From: Sphingobium sp. TCM1
GTDB taxonomy: Bacteria; Pseudomonadota; Alphaproteobacteria; Sphingomonadales; Sphingomonadaceae
NCBI RefSeq assembly: GCF_001650725.1
Contig: NZ_LXVX01000006.1
Location: 33,362-97,361 of the forward strand
Direction of reading: 5' to 3'
Length of the DNA: 64,000 nt
Shown: in pieces, positions 37,671 through 47,582 of the stretch
Position numbering within the stretch: the first letter of the stretch is position 1
Layout: each line of letters begins with the position of its first letter
Position numbers and translations under genes: made by a program
Notes under the pieces: model-generated
What the model was told of the DNA's origin: nothing
What the model saw: the letters and a program-made list of their open reading frames with translations, nothing else
The model's database searches: none

Positions 37671-39554
37671 CTATCGCCACAATCCCGCCAGCAACGCCAG
37701 CACCCCGCGTTCCTCCGCCGCGTTGCGCGACTGGGGTGCGCCGTAGCCGCGGCATTCAAGGCAGTCGGCGCGAACGCCCGCGCCCGTGACCAGCGCCTTC
37801 ACATCGGCCACCGCCTGGCTGGCCCAGCCGCGCTGCACCCATGCCTGGCGGGCGAGCATGTCGCGGGGGGCGTCGGCGTCGTCCTGCTCGCGGTCGGCGA
37901 TCGACTGGATGAACTGGGCGAACTTGTCGGGCTGCTTCTCGATATAATAGGGCTTCGCCTGGGCGGGATCGAGCTTTGCCCGTCGCGCCGCTTCGGCGAT
38001 GGCATCCTCCAGCCCGCCGAAGCGGTCCACCAGCCCGATCTGGCGCGCGGTGCCCCCGTCCCAGACGCGGCCCTGTGCGATAGCGTCGACGGCTTGCGGT
38101 GACTTCTTGCGCGATTGCGCGACCAGGCCGACGAAGCGGCGGTAGATGTCCTCGACGCCCAGTTGCATGATCTGGTCGAATTCGGGCGTGGTGCCGCCGG
38201 TGACGTCGGGCTGCCCGGACAGCGGCGTGGTCCGCACGCCGTCGGTGGTGATGCCCATCTTCGCCAGCGTGCCTTCGAAGCTGGGGATGATGCCGAACAC
38301 GCCGATCGATCCGGTGATCGTGTCCGGCTCCGCGAAGATCATGTCGCCCGGCGTCGATACCCAATAGCCGCCGCTCGCCGCGACATTGGCCATGGAGACG
38401 ACCACCGGCAGCCCGGCCTTCTTGGCCTGAAGTATGGCGCCGCGAATCTTTTCCGACGCCATGACCGATCCGCCCGGCGAATCGACGCGCACCACCAGCG
38501 CCTTGAGCTGCTTTTCATCCAGCGCAGTCAGCAGCAGATCGGAAATGGTGTCGCCCGCCGCCGTGCCTGGGCCGGCTTCGCCATCGACGATGTCGCCCGC
38601 GACGGTCAGTACGCCGATCTGGCCGTCATTGGCGGGCTTGCGCGCCTTCACATAGGCGGCGAGGTCGATGCTGGCGAAGCTGCCCTCCTTGATGCTGGAG
38701 GCTTCGCCCGCGATCTGCGCGACGCGTTCGCCAAATGCGGCCTCGTCGCCCAGCCTGTCGGCGAGTCCCGCCGTCAGCGCCGCCCTTGCCATATTGCCAT
38801 TGGCGGCGCGGGCGGCGGCGGCGGGATCCCGGGCATAGGCGGCGATCTTCGCTTTCGGCCGCGCCTTCGCCACCTCGTCCTGCCAATTCTGCCACAGCGC
38901 GCCGGCAAGCGCCTGGTTCGCCTGCTTCGCTTCGGGCGATTGATCGGTGCGGGTGAAGGGCTCGACGAAGCTCTTGTACGTGCCGACGCGATAGACATGG
39001 GTATTGACGCCCAGCTTGTCGATCAGCCCCTTATAATAGAGATTGGAGCCGCCCCGCCCCATGATGGCGACTCCGCCCAGCGGGTCGCTCCAAATCTCGC
39101 TGGCATGGGCGGCGAGCTGATAGCTGTCGTCGGTATAGAGAGTGGCGTAGGCCAGCACCGGTTTGTTCGCGGCGCGCACCGCGTCCAGCGCCTTGCCGAC
39201 GCGCGCGATCGCGACCTGGCCGCCGCCCAGGAAGCCATCGAGGTTCAGCACCACCGCTTTCACCTTGCCGTCGCTCTTCGCCGCATCGAGCGCGGCGACG
39301 ACGTCGGACAGGCGATATTCCTTCGCCTCCGGGCCGGAGCCGCTCAGCAGAGCCATTGGGCTGACCTCGGCCGGTTGCTCCACGATGCTGCCGTCCAGGT
39401 CCAGCAGCAGCGCGCCAGAACCGATGGCCTTGCCCGGCGTCGGCGAAAAGGACAGGGCGGCATAGAGAGCGCCGAAGAAGAGCAGCAGGAAGAGCAGGAC
39501 GAGGCCGTCCTTGATCGCGACCAATATGCGCCAGGCGCCCTTCACAAATGCCAA
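37671..39554 (-). CDS. sppA: Signal peptide peptidase SppA (67-kDa type)
   Basis: 627 residues. Membrane-anchored serine protease that degrades cleaved signal peptides. An N-terminal transmembrane helix (about residues 16-37) is followed by two tandem S49 domains. The catalytic lysine is in VGTYKSFVEPFTR in the first domain and the serine in VAASGGYWVS in the second, as in E. coli SppA. TTG 39554 is chosen because AAGGA lies about 9 nt upstream; GTG 39545 is an alternative. The short cysteine-containing tail (ADCLECRGYG) is unusual. Confidence 0.95.
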   Translation of the reverse strand: MAFVKGAWRILVAIKDGLVLLFLLLFFGALYAALSFSPTPGKAIGSGALLLDLDGSIVEQPAEVSPMALLSGSGPEAKEYRLSDVVAALDAAKSDGKVKAVVLNLDGFLGGGQVAIARVGKALDAVRAANKPVLAYATLYTDDSYQLAAHASEIWSDPLGGVAIMGRGGSNLYYKGLIDKLGVNTHVYRVGTYKSFVEPFTRTDQSPEAKQANQALAGALWQNWQDEVAKARPKAKIAAYARDPAAAARAANGNMARAALTAGLADRLGDEAAFGERVAQIAGEASSIKEGSFASIDLAAYVKARKPANDGQIGVLTVAGDIVDGEAGPGTAAGDTISDLLLTALDEKQLKALVVRVDSPGGSVMASEKIRGAILQAKKAGLPVVVSMANVAASGGYWVSTPGDMIFAEPDTITGSIGVFGIIPSFEGTLAKMGITTDGVRTTPLSGQPDVTGGTTPEFDQIMQLGVEDIYRRFVGLVAQSRKKSPQAVDAIAQGRVWDGGTARQIGLVDRFGGLEDAIAEAARRAKLDPAQAKPYYIEKQPDKFAQFIQSIADREQDDADAPRDMLARQAWVQRGWASQAVADVKALVTGAGVRADCLECRGYGAPQSRNAAEERGVLALLAGLWR

Positions 39555-39711
39555 ATCGTCGCGTCCTTATCCCTGAGCGGTCCTGCAACCGCTATCGCAT
39601 CGCCCGACCGACTGCAATGTGGGCCTGAACCGAGCGCCCGCAAGGGTTGCGCCCGCGATTTTGCCCGTTATGGGGAGCGCAACGAACGCCCACGCGCAGG
39701 AGACGTGCCCC

Positions 39712-40398
39712 ATGCCCACTCTCGTCCTCATCCGTCACGGCCAGTCGGCCTGGAACCTGGAAAACCGCTTCACCGGCTGGTGGGACGTGGACGTGACCGA
39801 GAAGGGGGCAGAGGAAGCCCGCGCGGCGGGTCGCCTGATGAAGGACAAGGGGCTGGACTTCGACCAGTGCTATACCTCGCTCCAGACCCGCGCGATCAAG
39901 ACGCTGAACCTTGCGCTGGAGGAAATGGGCCGGCTGTGGCTGCCGGTCGAGAAGGACTGGCGCCTGAACGAGCGCCATTATGGCGGCCTCACCGGCCTGG
40001 ATAAGGCGGAGACGGCGGCGAAGCATGGCGACGCGCAGGTCAAGATCTGGCGCCGCAGCTTCGACATCCCGCCCCCGGTGCTGGAAGCGGGCAGCGAGTT
40101 CGACCTGTCGAAGGATCGCCGCTATGCCGGTATCGCCATCCCCTCCACCGAAAGCCTGAAGGACACGATCGCGCGCGTGTTGCCATATTGGGAAAGCCGG
40201 ATCGCGCCCGACCTGAAGGCCGGCAAGCGCGTGCTGATCTCCGCCCACGGCAATTCGCTGCGCGCGCTGGTGAAACATCTGTCGAACATTCCGGACGACG
40301 AGATCACCGAACTGGAAATCCCGACCGGCCAGCCGATCGTCTATGATCTGGCGGACGATCTGAGCGCGATCGAGCGCTACTATCTGTCGGAACGCTGA
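39712..40398 (+). CDS. gpmA: 2,3-bisphosphoglycerate-dependent phosphoglycerate mutase
   Basis: 228 residues from ATG 39712 (AGGAG upstream). Interconverts 3- and 2-phosphoglycerate. The phosphohistidine is H9 in [10 protein letters not shown]; other active-site motifs are [29 protein letters not shown] and the second histidine in [12 protein letters not shown]. The frame extension to 39619 has no conserved sequence. A type 2 repeat and a terminator-like hairpin separate it from purE. Confidence 0.97.
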   Translation: MPTLVLIRHGQSAWNLENRFTGWWDVDVTEKGAEEARAAGRLMKDKGLDFDQCYTSLQTRAIKTLNLALEEMGRLWLPVEKDWRLNERHYGGLTGLDKAETAAKHGDAQVKIWRRSFDIPPPVLEAGSEFDLSKDRRYAGIAIPSTESLKDTIARVLPYWESRIAPDLKAGKRVLISAHGNSLRALVKHLSNIPDDEITELEIPTGQPIVYDLADDLSAIERYYLSER

Positions 40399-40404
40399 AG
40401 CCCC

Positions 40405-40475
40405 TGTTCGTTTCGAGCGAAGTCGAGAAGCGGCCGGCGCAGCGCTTCTCGTTTCCCGACATGCTCGAAACGAAC
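40405..40475. repeat. Type 2 inverted repeat pair
   Basis: Left arm GTTCGTTTCGAGCGAAGTCG then AGAAGCG; right arm CGCTTCTCGTTTCCCGACAT then GCTCGAAACGAAC. The arms are complementary over most of their length, with a G+C-rich loop. A half copy is at 26030-26054. Confidence 0.75.
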
Positions 40476-40499
40476 GGGTTTTGAGCCGAATCTACATTG

Positions 40500-40530
40500 C
40501 CCCTTGGCGGCCCGGCCGCTAAGGGGCTTT
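40500..40530 (+). terminator. Terminator-like hairpin between gpmA and purE
   Basis: CCCCTTGGCGGCC (40500-40512) is complementary over 13 positions (one G-T) to GGCCGCTAAGGGG (40514-40526), followed by CTTTGCTTT. Probably ends gpmA transcription. It lies 49 nt before purE, so a leader role for purE cannot be excluded. Confidence 0.6.
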
Positions 40531-40574
40531 GCTTTCCGGGCGGCCCGATGAACCGCCTTGTCAGGGGAAGCGAT

Positions 40575-41063
40575 ATGAGCGGGGCAGTTGAGGTCGGCAT
40601 CATCATGGGCTCGCGGTCCGATTGGGACACGATGCGCCATGCCGCCGAAACGCTGGAAGCGCTGGGCGTGGCTCATGAATGCAAGGTCGTGTCCGCCCAT
40701 CGCACCCCGCAGCGTCTCTATGATTATGCTGGCCAAGCGATCGGCCGTGGCCTCAAGGTCATCATCGCCGGCGCGGGCGGCGCGGCGCACTTGCCCGGCA
40801 TGACCGCGTCGATGACGCGCCTGCCCGTGCTGGGCGTGCCGGTCGAATCCAAGGCGCTGAAGGGCATGGATTCGCTCCTTTCCATCGTCCAGATGCCCGG
40901 TGGCATCCCGGTCGCCACGCTGGCGATCGGCAAGCCCGGCGCGATCAACGCCGGCCTGCTGGCCGCCGCGATCCTGGCCACTCATGACGCGGCGCTGGCC
41001 GAGCGGCTCGACGCCTGGCGCGCGCGCCAAACCGATGCCGTCGCCGAAACCGTCGAAGACTGA
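40575..41063 (+). CDS. purE: N5-carboxyaminoimidazole ribonucleotide mutase
   Basis: 162 residues from ATG 40575, which has AGGGGAAG just upstream; in-frame codons back to 40497 lie in the hairpin. Converts N5-CAIR to CAIR in purine synthesis. Motifs: [36 protein letters not shown] and [12 protein letters not shown]. Class I PurE, working with the ATP-dependent PurK encoded 14 nt downstream. Confidence 0.97.
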   Translation: MSGAVEVGIIMGSRSDWDTMRHAAETLEALGVAHECKVVSAHRTPQRLYDYAGQAIGRGLKVIIAGAGGAAHLPGMTASMTRLPVLGVPVESKALKGMDSLLSIVQMPGGIPVATLAIGKPGAINAGLLAAAILATHDAALAERLDAWRARQTDAVAETVED

Positions 41064-41077
41064 TAGACAAGAGAGAC

Positions 41078-42148
41078 ATGACGACCATCGCGCCCGGCTC
41101 CACCATTGGCATTATCGGCGGCGGCCAGCTCGGCCGGATGATCGCCATGGCGGCGGCGCAGCTGGGCTATCGCACCTGCATCTACGCGCCGGAGGACAGC
41201 GGCCCCGCCGCCGACGTCTCGCCCTGCTGGACGCGCGGCGCCTATGAGGATGCCGCTGCGCTCGCTGCCTTTGCGGATCGGGTCGACGTCGTCACCTATG
41301 AATTCGAGAATATCGATCCGGCGGCGGTCGAGGTGCTGGCCTCCCACGGCCTGGTCCGCCCCGGCGCGCAGGCGCTGCGTGTGGCGCAGGACCGGCTGGC
41401 GGAAAAGCGCTTCGTCTGCGACCTGGGCGGCCTGACCGCCCCCTTCGCGCCGGTGGAGAGCCTGGACGAGCTGGAGAGCGCGATCGAGCAGGTCGGCAGC
41501 CGCGCGATCCTGAAGACCAACCGCATGGGCTATGACGGCAAGGGTCAGGCGCGCCTGTCGGAGCCGGGCGATGCCGTGGGCGCCTGGAACGCCATCGGTC
41601 GCCAGAGCGCGATCCTCGAAGGCTTCGTCACCTTCGCCGAGGAATTTTCGGTGATCCTGGTGCGCGGCGCGGATGGCGAGGTGCGCTTCTGGGACTCGTC
41701 CGCCAATGTCCATGTGAACGGCATCCTTGCGACCTCGACCGCGCCCGCTGGGCCGCTGATCGAGGGGCAGATGGAACGGGCGCGGGCGATGGCGCGCAAG
41801 ATTGCCGACGCGCTCGACTATGTCGGCGTGCTGACCTGCGAATTCTTCGCCAGCGCCGATGGTCCGGTCTTCAACGAGATGGCGCCGCGCGTCCACAATA
41901 GCGGCCACTGGACCATCGAGGGCGCGGTGACGAGCCAGTTCGAGAATCATGTTCGCGCCATATGCGGCCTCCCGCTGGGCGACACCGCGCTGGCCGCATC
42001 GCGCGTGGAGATGCGCAACCTGATCGGCGACGAGGCGCATGAGTGGCAGGCGATCCTGTCGGACCCGGCCAATCACCTCCACCTCTATGGCAAGCATGAG
42101 GCGCGCCCCGGCCGCAAGATGGGGCATGTGACGCGGTTGTCGCTGTAA
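41078..42148 (+). CDS. purK: 5-(carboxyamino)imidazole ribonucleotide synthase
   Basis: 356 residues. ATP-grasp enzyme that carboxylates AIR using bicarbonate. N-terminal GIIGGGQLGRMIAMAA; ATP-grasp elements LKTNRMGYDGKGQARL, ILEGFVTFAEEFSVI and the metal-binding FNEMAPRVHNSGHWTIEGA. Ends with PGRKMGHVT, the family C-terminal motif. Immediately downstream of purE and surely co-transcribed. Confidence 0.97.
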   Translation: MTTIAPGSTIGIIGGGQLGRMIAMAAAQLGYRTCIYAPEDSGPAADVSPCWTRGAYEDAAALAAFADRVDVVTYEFENIDPAAVEVLASHGLVRPGAQALRVAQDRLAEKRFVCDLGGLTAPFAPVESLDELESAIEQVGSRAILKTNRMGYDGKGQARLSEPGDAVGAWNAIGRQSAILEGFVTFAEEFSVILVRGADGEVRFWDSSANVHVNGILATSTAPAGPLIEGQMERARAMARKIADALDYVGVLTCEFFASADGPVFNEMAPRVHNSGHWTIEGAVTSQFENHVRAICGLPLGDTALAASRVEMRNLIGDEAHEWQAILSDPANHLHLYGKHEARPGRKMGHVTRLSL

Positions 42149-42170
42149 TATTCATCGGACAGGTAGTTGG

Positions 42171-42659
42171 ATGAACCGCACGCACATCACCCTCGTCCTC
42201 GCCCGCGCCGACAATGGCGTGATCGGCCGGGACGGCGATCTTCCCTGGCGCCTGCCTGCCGATCTCAAGCATTTCAAGGCCGTCACCGCCGGCCATCCGA
42301 TGCTGATGGGGCGCAAGACCTTCGACAGCCTGCCCGGACTGCTGCCTGGCCGCCGCCATATCGTCCTGACGCGCGACACGGCATGGACCGGCGAGGGGGC
42401 GGAGGTCGTCCATGATGTGGACAGCGCCCTTGCCTTGGCCGATGCGCCGGTCCTGATGGTGATCGGCGGCGCGGAAATATACCGCCTGTTCCTTCCGCTG
42501 GGCGACCGGATCGAACTGACCGAAGTCCATCTGGATGCCGAAGGCGATACCGCCATTCCCTATCCTGATCCCGCCGTCTGGCGCGAAACGGCGCGCGCCG
42601 ATCACCCCGTGCTCGACGGGCGGCCGGCCTACAGCTTCGTGACCTTCGAGCGGCGCTGA
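42171..42659 (+). CDS. folA: Dihydrofolate reductase
   Basis: 162 residues. Reduces dihydrofolate with NADPH. Active-site region NGVIGRDGDLPWRLPADLKHF, with catalytic Asp preceded by the LPW motif in the usual place; NADPH site MGRKTFDSLPGLLPGRRHIVL; C-terminal MVIGGAEIYRLFLP. 22 nt after purK, so probably in the same transcript as purEK. Confidence 0.97.
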   Translation: MNRTHITLVLARADNGVIGRDGDLPWRLPADLKHFKAVTAGHPMLMGRKTFDSLPGLLPGRRHIVLTRDTAWTGEGAEVVHDVDSALALADAPVLMVIGGAEIYRLFLPLGDRIELTEVHLDAEGDTAIPYPDPAVWRETARADHPVLDGRPAYSFVTFERR

Positions 42660-42724
42660 TGTCTACGAGCGGCTGAAACATGCCGTCCATTGCCACGCTT
42701 CCCACGCCCCCCTATAGGCGCGCC

Positions 42725-43651
42725 ATGGAGCGGCTTTCTAGCAGCGCCCCGATCCCCGCTCATCTGCGCGGGAGCGTCATGGCGCTCGGCAATTTCGACG
42801 GCTTTCATGCGGGCCATCAGGCGGTCGTCGGCCGCGCGATCGCGCGCGCCCGCGCCGAAGGCCGCCCGGCGATCGTCGCGACCTTCGATCCCCATCCCAT
42901 GCGGCTGTTCCAGCCCGATACGCCGCCCTTCCGCCTGACCACGCTGGACCAGCGGCAGGCGTTGTTCGCCCGCGCGGGCGCCGACGCGATGCTGGTCTTC
43001 GATTTCACCCATGACCTCGCCGCGCTCGATCCAGCCGCCTATGTCCGGCTGCTGGCCGACAATCTGGGCGTCGCGGCGGTGGTCACTGGGGAGGATTTCA
43101 CCTTCGGCAAGGGGCGCAGCGGCACGATCGCCACCTTCGCGCAGCTTGGCCTGCCCGCCGAAGCGATGGCGCCGGTGACGGACGGGGAGGGGGTGATTTC
43201 CTCCAGCCGCATCCGCGATGCATTGCGCGCCGGCGATTGCGCCACCGCCACCCGCCTGTTGACCCGGCCCTTCGCGATCGAGGGGGTCGTCCAGCATGGC
43301 GACAAGCTGGGCCGCACCATCGGCTTTCCCACCGCCAATATCGACATGGGCCCCTATCTGCGCCCGGCCTATGGCATCTATGCCGTGCGCGGGCTGCTGG
43401 CCGATGGCCGGGTGCTGGACGGTGCGGCGAATCTCGGCATCCGGCCCAGCTTCGACCCGCCCAAGGAATTGCTGGAGCCGCATTTCTTCGACTTCGCCGA
43501 AAGCCTCTACGACCAGGTGATCGGGGTGCAGCTGATCCGCTATCTCCATGGCGAGCTGAAATATGACGGCCTCGACGCGCTGATGGCCGGGATCGCGCGG
43601 GACTGCGAGCAGGCGCGGCAAATCCTTGCGGGAACGCCCCACGTCGCGTAG
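42725..43651 (+). CDS. ribF: Bifunctional riboflavin kinase/FAD synthetase
   Basis: 308 residues from ATG 42725. The N-terminal FMN adenylyltransferase domain has GNFDGFHAGHQAVV (HxGH nucleotidyltransferase motif) and ISSSRIRDALRAGD. The C-terminal flavokinase domain has GRTIGFPTANIDM and HFFDFAESLYDQVIGV. Makes FMN and FAD from riboflavin. A frame extension to 42680 is unlikely. A REP-like repeat separates it from ileS. Confidence 0.97.
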   Translation: MERLSSSAPIPAHLRGSVMALGNFDGFHAGHQAVVGRAIARARAEGRPAIVATFDPHPMRLFQPDTPPFRLTTLDQRQALFARAGADAMLVFDFTHDLAALDPAAYVRLLADNLGVAAVVTGEDFTFGKGRSGTIATFAQLGLPAEAMAPVTDGEGVISSSRIRDALRAGDCATATRLLTRPFAIEGVVQHGDKLGRTIGFPTANIDMGPYLRPAYGIYAVRGLLADGRVLDGAANLGIRPSFDPPKELLEPHFFDFAESLYDQVIGVQLIRYLHGELKYDGLDALMAGIARDCEQARQILAGTPHVA

Positions 43652-43675
43652 GGCGACGGGCACGTTTTTCCTCAC

Positions 43676-43755
43676 CCGTTCGGGCTGAGCCTGTCGAAGC
43701 CCTGTCCTTTCTCCGGAAGGGAAGCGCTGCCCTTAGACAGGCTCAGGGCGAACGG
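43676..43755. repeat. REP-like inverted repeat pair (type 1) upstream of ileS
   Basis: Left arm CCGTTCGGGCTGAGCCTGTC (continuing GAAGCCC) at 43676-43703; right arm AGACAGGCTCAGGGCGAACG (continuing G) at 43735-43755. It ends 25 nt before the ileS start codon. Same family as 9063-9148 and 28561-28670. Confidence 0.75.
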
Positions 43756-43780
43756 ATCACAGAGATTTGCACGGACACCC

Positions 43781-46639
43781 ATGACCGACGCACCTGACTA
43801 CAAGTCCACCGTCTTCCTGCCCGTCACGGACTTCCCGATGAAGGCCGGCCTCGCCCAGAAGGAACCGGCCATCGCGGCGAAGTGGGAGGCGATGGACCTT
43901 TATGGCAAGCTGCGCGAGAAGCGCGCCGGCCGCGAACGCTTCCTGCTGCATGACGGCCCGCCCTACGCCAATGGCGACATCCATATGGGCCATGCGATGA
44001 ACAAGGTGCTCAAGGACATCATCGTCCGCTCGCAATCCCTGCTCGGCAAGGATGCGCCCTATGTGCCCGGCTGGGACTGCCATGGCCTGCCGATCGAATG
44101 GAAGATCGAGGAAGAATATCGCAAGAAGAAGCTGAACAAGGACGAGGTTCCCGCGCAGGAATTTCGCGCCCAGTGCCGCGCCTATGCCGACAAATGGGTG
44201 GGCGTGCAAAAGGACCAGTTCAAGCGCCTGGGCGTGATGGGCGACTGGGCCGATCCCTACCTCACCATGAAGTTCGATGCCGAGGCGACCATCGTCGGCG
44301 AACTGCTCAAGTTCGCGGAAAGCGGCCAGCTCTATCGCGGCGCCAAGCCCGTCATGTGGTCCCCGGTCGAAAAGACCGCGCTGGCCGAGGCGGAAGTGGA
44401 ATATGAGGACATCGTCTCGACCCAGATCGACGTGGCGTTCGAGATCGTGGAAGCGCCGAACGCGCCTGAACTCGTCGGCGCCCATGCGGTGATCTGGACC
44501 ACGACGCCCTGGACGATCCCTGTGAACCAGGCTTTGGCCTATGGGTCGGAGGTTGAATACGTTGCTTTCGAAGACGGTCGCGGACGGCGTTACCTGATTG
44601 CGGAACAACTGGAGGATGCTTTCTTCCAGCGTGTATCGGCCGCCGATGAGAATTTTGGCCTCAAGGCGACGTGGCGCGGCAAAGGCTCCGACCTCGCCGG
44701 TGCTGTTGCCCGCCACCCGATGCACGCGCTCGGCGGCTTCTTCGCCAAGCCCCGTCCGTTCCTCGCGGGCGATTTCGTCACGACCGATGCGGGCACGGGC
44801 CTCGTCCACATGGCGCCCGATCATGGCGAGGACGACTTTGCGCTGTGCAAGGCGCACGGCCTGAACCCCGTCTTCGCGGTCGAGGGTGACGGCAAGTATC
44901 GCGCCGACTGGCTCTGGCTGGGTGGGCAGGGGAGCGTCATCAACCCCAAATTCGTCTCCAGGGACGGTCCGATCTGCACCGACTTGGCGCAGGCAGGCGG
45001 GCTGCTCGCCGCGTCGGACGACTTCCGCCACAGCTATCCGCACAGCTGGCGGTCCAAGGCGAAGATCATCTTCCGCTGCACCCCGCAATGGTTCATCCCG
45101 ATGGATCAGCCACAGGAAGGCGCCGTGGTCGATGTCGAGGGCGGCGTGCTGCCGACCCCGATCGTCACCGGCAACGGCCCGACCCTGCGCGAAGTGGCGC
45201 TGGACGCGATCGCGCATACCCGCTGGGTGCCCGAGCGTTCGACCAACCGCATCCGCTCCATGGTCGAGGGGCGCCCCGACTGGGTCATCAGCCGCCAGCG
45301 CGCCTGGGGCGTGCCGATCGCCCTCTATGTCCATCGCAAGAGTGGCGACTATCTGGTTGATCCGGCGGTCAATGCCCGCATCATCGAAGCCTTCAAGGGC
45401 GCGGGTGCCGACGCCTGGTTCGGGGCCGATCATCAGGCGCTGCTCGGTCCCGACTACGACCTTGCCGACTATGAGGTCGTGAACGACATTCTCGACGTCT
45501 GGTTCGACAGCGGCTCGACCCACAGCTTCGTGGTCGAAGGCCGCTATGGCGAAGGAACACGCGCGGACCTGTATATCGAAGGATCGGACCAGCATCGCGG
45601 CTGGTTCCAGTCGTCGCTGCTGGAAAGCTGCGGCACCCGCGGCCAGGCACCCTACAAGGCGGTGCTGACCCATGGCTTCGCGCTCGACGGGTCGGGCAAG
45701 AAAATGTCCAAGAGCCTCGGCAATGTCGTCGATCCGCTCAAGATCATGAGCGAAAGCGGCGCGGATATTCTCCGCGTCTGGGTCGCCAGCACCGACTATT
45801 TCGACGACGTCCGCATCGGCAAGGAAGTGCTGGCCGGTTCGTCCGACGCCTATCGCAAATTGCGCAATACTTTCCGTTACATGCTTGGCGCTCTTTCCGA
45901 TTATGATGAAGAGACGGAAGCGGTGTCCTATGCCGAGATGCCGGAGCTGGAGCGCTATATGCTCCACCGCCTGGCCCAGCTCGATGCCGAACTGCGCGCC
46001 GTGGTGGACAAGAGCAAGGGCAGCGAGACGTGGCTGGAGTTCAGCCGCTACACCCGCGCCATCTTCGACTTCGCGAACAGCGACCTCAGCGCCTTCTTCT
46101 TCGACATCCGCAAGGACTGCCTCTATTGCGATGCGAAGTCGGACCCCAAGCGCCGCGCCTATCGCACGCTGCTCGATACGCTGTTCCATGCGCTGGTCCG
46201 CTATGTCGCGCCGATCATCCCCTTCACCGCTGAGGAAGTGTGGCAAAGCCGATTCCCAAGTGACGAGGATAGCGTCCATTTCCTGGAATGGCCGGAGATC
46301 GACCATCACTGGATCAACCAGCATCTGGACGACAAGTGGACGCTGCTGCGCGACCAGCGCGAACAGGTCAATGAAGCGATCGAACCCTTCCGCCGCGAAA
46401 AGATCATTCGCTCCAGCCTGGAGGCCGACGTGACCATGGGTGAATTGCTGCCCAGCGACGGTGTGAACTTCGCCGAAATCGCCATCGTCGCCCGGATCGA
46501 CATGGGCGTCGGCGACGGCATCATCGTCAAGCCCAGCGACTGGCACAAATGCGGCCGCTGCTGGCGGCTCCTGCCCGAAGTGACGGAGGACGGATCGCTC
46601 TGCAACCGTTGCGACGATGTGCTGAAGGCCGACGCATGA
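43781..46639 (+). CDS. ileS: Isoleucyl-tRNA synthetase
   Basis: 952 residues, a bacterial-type IleRS. Class I signatures: HIGH-equivalent in PYANGDIHMGHAMN (about residue 65) and KMSKS in GSGKKMSKSLGNVVD. The editing domain (CP1) lies between, with TTPWTIPVNQAL. The anticodon-binding domain follows, and a C-terminal zinc finger (HKCGRCWRLLP ... LCNRCDDVL) closes the protein. The stop overlaps the lspA start (ATGA), and lspA and the DUF3035 lipoprotein follow in the same operon. Confidence 0.98.
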   Translation: MTDAPDYKSTVFLPVTDFPMKAGLAQKEPAIAAKWEAMDLYGKLREKRAGRERFLLHDGPPYANGDIHMGHAMNKVLKDIIVRSQSLLGKDAPYVPGWDCHGLPIEWKIEEEYRKKKLNKDEVPAQEFRAQCRAYADKWVGVQKDQFKRLGVMGDWADPYLTMKFDAEATIVGELLKFAESGQLYRGAKPVMWSPVEKTALAEAEVEYEDIVSTQIDVAFEIVEAPNAPELVGAHAVIWTTTPWTIPVNQALAYGSEVEYVAFEDGRGRRYLIAEQLEDAFFQRVSAADENFGLKATWRGKGSDLAGAVARHPMHALGGFFAKPRPFLAGDFVTTDAGTGLVHMAPDHGEDDFALCKAHGLNPVFAVEGDGKYRADWLWLGGQGSVINPKFVSRDGPICTDLAQAGGLLAASDDFRHSYPHSWRSKAKIIFRCTPQWFIPMDQPQEGAVVDVEGGVLPTPIVTGNGPTLREVALDAIAHTRWVPERSTNRIRSMVEGRPDWVISRQRAWGVPIALYVHRKSGDYLVDPAVNARIIEAFKGAGADAWFGADHQALLGPDYDLADYEVVNDILDVWFDSGSTHSFVVEGRYGEGTRADLYIEGSDQHRGWFQSSLLESCGTRGQAPYKAVLTHGFALDGSGKKMSKSLGNVVDPLKIMSESGADILRVWVASTDYFDDVRIGKEVLAGSSDAYRKLRNTFRYMLGALSDYDEETEAVSYAEMPELERYMLHRLAQLDAELRAVVDKSKGSETWLEFSRYTRAIFDFANSDLSAFFFDIRKDCLYCDAKSDPKRRAYRTLLDTLFHALVRYVAPIIPFTAEEVWQSRFPSDEDSVHFLEWPEIDHHWINQHLDDKWTLLRDQREQVNEAIEPFRREKIIRSSLEADVTMGELLPSDGVNFAEIAIVARIDMGVGDGIIVKPSDWHKCGRCWRLLPEVTEDGSLCNRCDDVLKADA

Positions 46640-47151
46640 CCGCGCCCGTCAATCACCGCCCGCTGGGCCTGACCGTCGCGATCGTGACGCTCGCGCTCGA
46701 CCAGCTCATCAAATATACCGTCACCTATCCGCTCGCGCTCAAGAGCCGGGCGGAGGTGGGGATCGACATTCTCCCGATCTTCCGCTTGCGCTGGCTGGAA
46801 AATCGCGGCGTCTCCATGGGCTTCTTCCATGCCGATACCGAAGCGATGCGCTGGGCGCTGGTCGGCATGACGATGCTGATCGCCGGCTTTGTCGGCGTGT
46901 GGATGTGGCGCGAGCGCGCGCGGCAGGATGTCGCCGCGCTGGGCCTGGTCCTGGGCGGGGCGATCGGCAACATCGTGGATCGGGTGCGGCTGGGCTATGT
47001 CGTTGATTATGCGGACCTGCACTTCGGCGAATGGCGACCCTTCCTGATTTTCAACCTGGCTGACGCGGCCATCACGATCGGCGTGCTGATCCTGCTTGCG
47101 CGGGCGCTGCTGCTGCGCGACAAGGGCGCAAAGACGGAGACTTTGAAGTGA
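46636..47151 (+). CDS. lspA: Lipoprotein signal peptidase
   Basis: 171 residues from ATG 46636, overlapping the ileS stop. Inner-membrane aspartyl protease that removes signal peptides from prolipoproteins. Four transmembrane helices. Catalytic aspartates lie in GGAIGNIVDRVRLGYVVDY and FNLADAAITIG; WLENRGVSMGFF is the other conserved patch. The ileS-lspA pairing is widespread in proteobacteria. Confidence 0.97.
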   Translation: MTAPVNHRPLGLTVAIVTLALDQLIKYTVTYPLALKSRAEVGIDILPIFRLRWLENRGVSMGFFHADTEAMRWALVGMTMLIAGFVGVWMWRERARQDVAALGLVLGGAIGNIVDRVRLGYVVDYADLHFGEWRPFLIFNLADAAITIGVLILLARALLLRDKGAKTETLK

Positions 47152-47564
47152 AGCGTAAACTGATCCTCGCCGCTGGCCTTATCACGACCCTGTCGGCCTG
47201 CGGTGGCGGCGGCGGCCTGTTCAACCGCGAGCGCCCCGATGAATTCGCCGTCTCGCGTCAGGCGCCGCTGGTGATTCCGCCCGACTTCGCGCTGGTCCCG
47301 CCCGCGCCAGGCACGCCGGCCGCCGCCGCGGTCGATTCGCGCAGCGAAGCGATGCAGGCCATGTTCGGCGGCCCCGCGCCGCGCAGCGCGGGCGAAAGCG
47401 CCACGCTGGGCGCCGCCGGTCGCGCCAATGCCGCCGCGGGCATCCGCTCCTCGGCTGGCGATCCGGACACGCAGGTGGTCGACAAGGGCGCGACCACCCG
47501 CGACATCATCGCTGCCCCGGAAGGCGACGGGCAGGACGCCCGCGCCGCCGTGCCGCAGCAATAA
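47148..47564 (+). CDS. DUF3035 lipoprotein (BamF-like motif)
   Basis: 138 residues from GTG 47148, overlapping the lspA stop. Signal peptide with a strong lipobox (TTLSAC), then a glycine run. The conserved segment is RERPDEFAVSRQAPLVIPPDFALVPP, the short motif that defines DUF3035 and that I recall from BamF, a BAM-complex lipoprotein of alphaproteobacteria. The remainder is low-complexity and probably disordered. A role in outer-membrane protein assembly is inferred from that motif. Encoding a lipoprotein directly after its own signal peptidase is neat but common in this group. Confidence 0.88.
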   Translation: MKRKLILAAGLITTLSACGGGGGLFNRERPDEFAVSRQAPLVIPPDFALVPPAPGTPAAAAVDSRSEAMQAMFGGPAPRSAGESATLGAAGRANAAAGIRSSAGDPDTQVVDKGATTRDIIAAPEGDGQDARAAVPQQ

Positions 47565-47582
47565 TGCCATGAGGAATGGGGG

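Noticed and set aside
43757..46546. 929-codon minus-strand frame antisense to ileS
   Set aside because: Same mirror effect; composition is not protein-like and ileS is certain.
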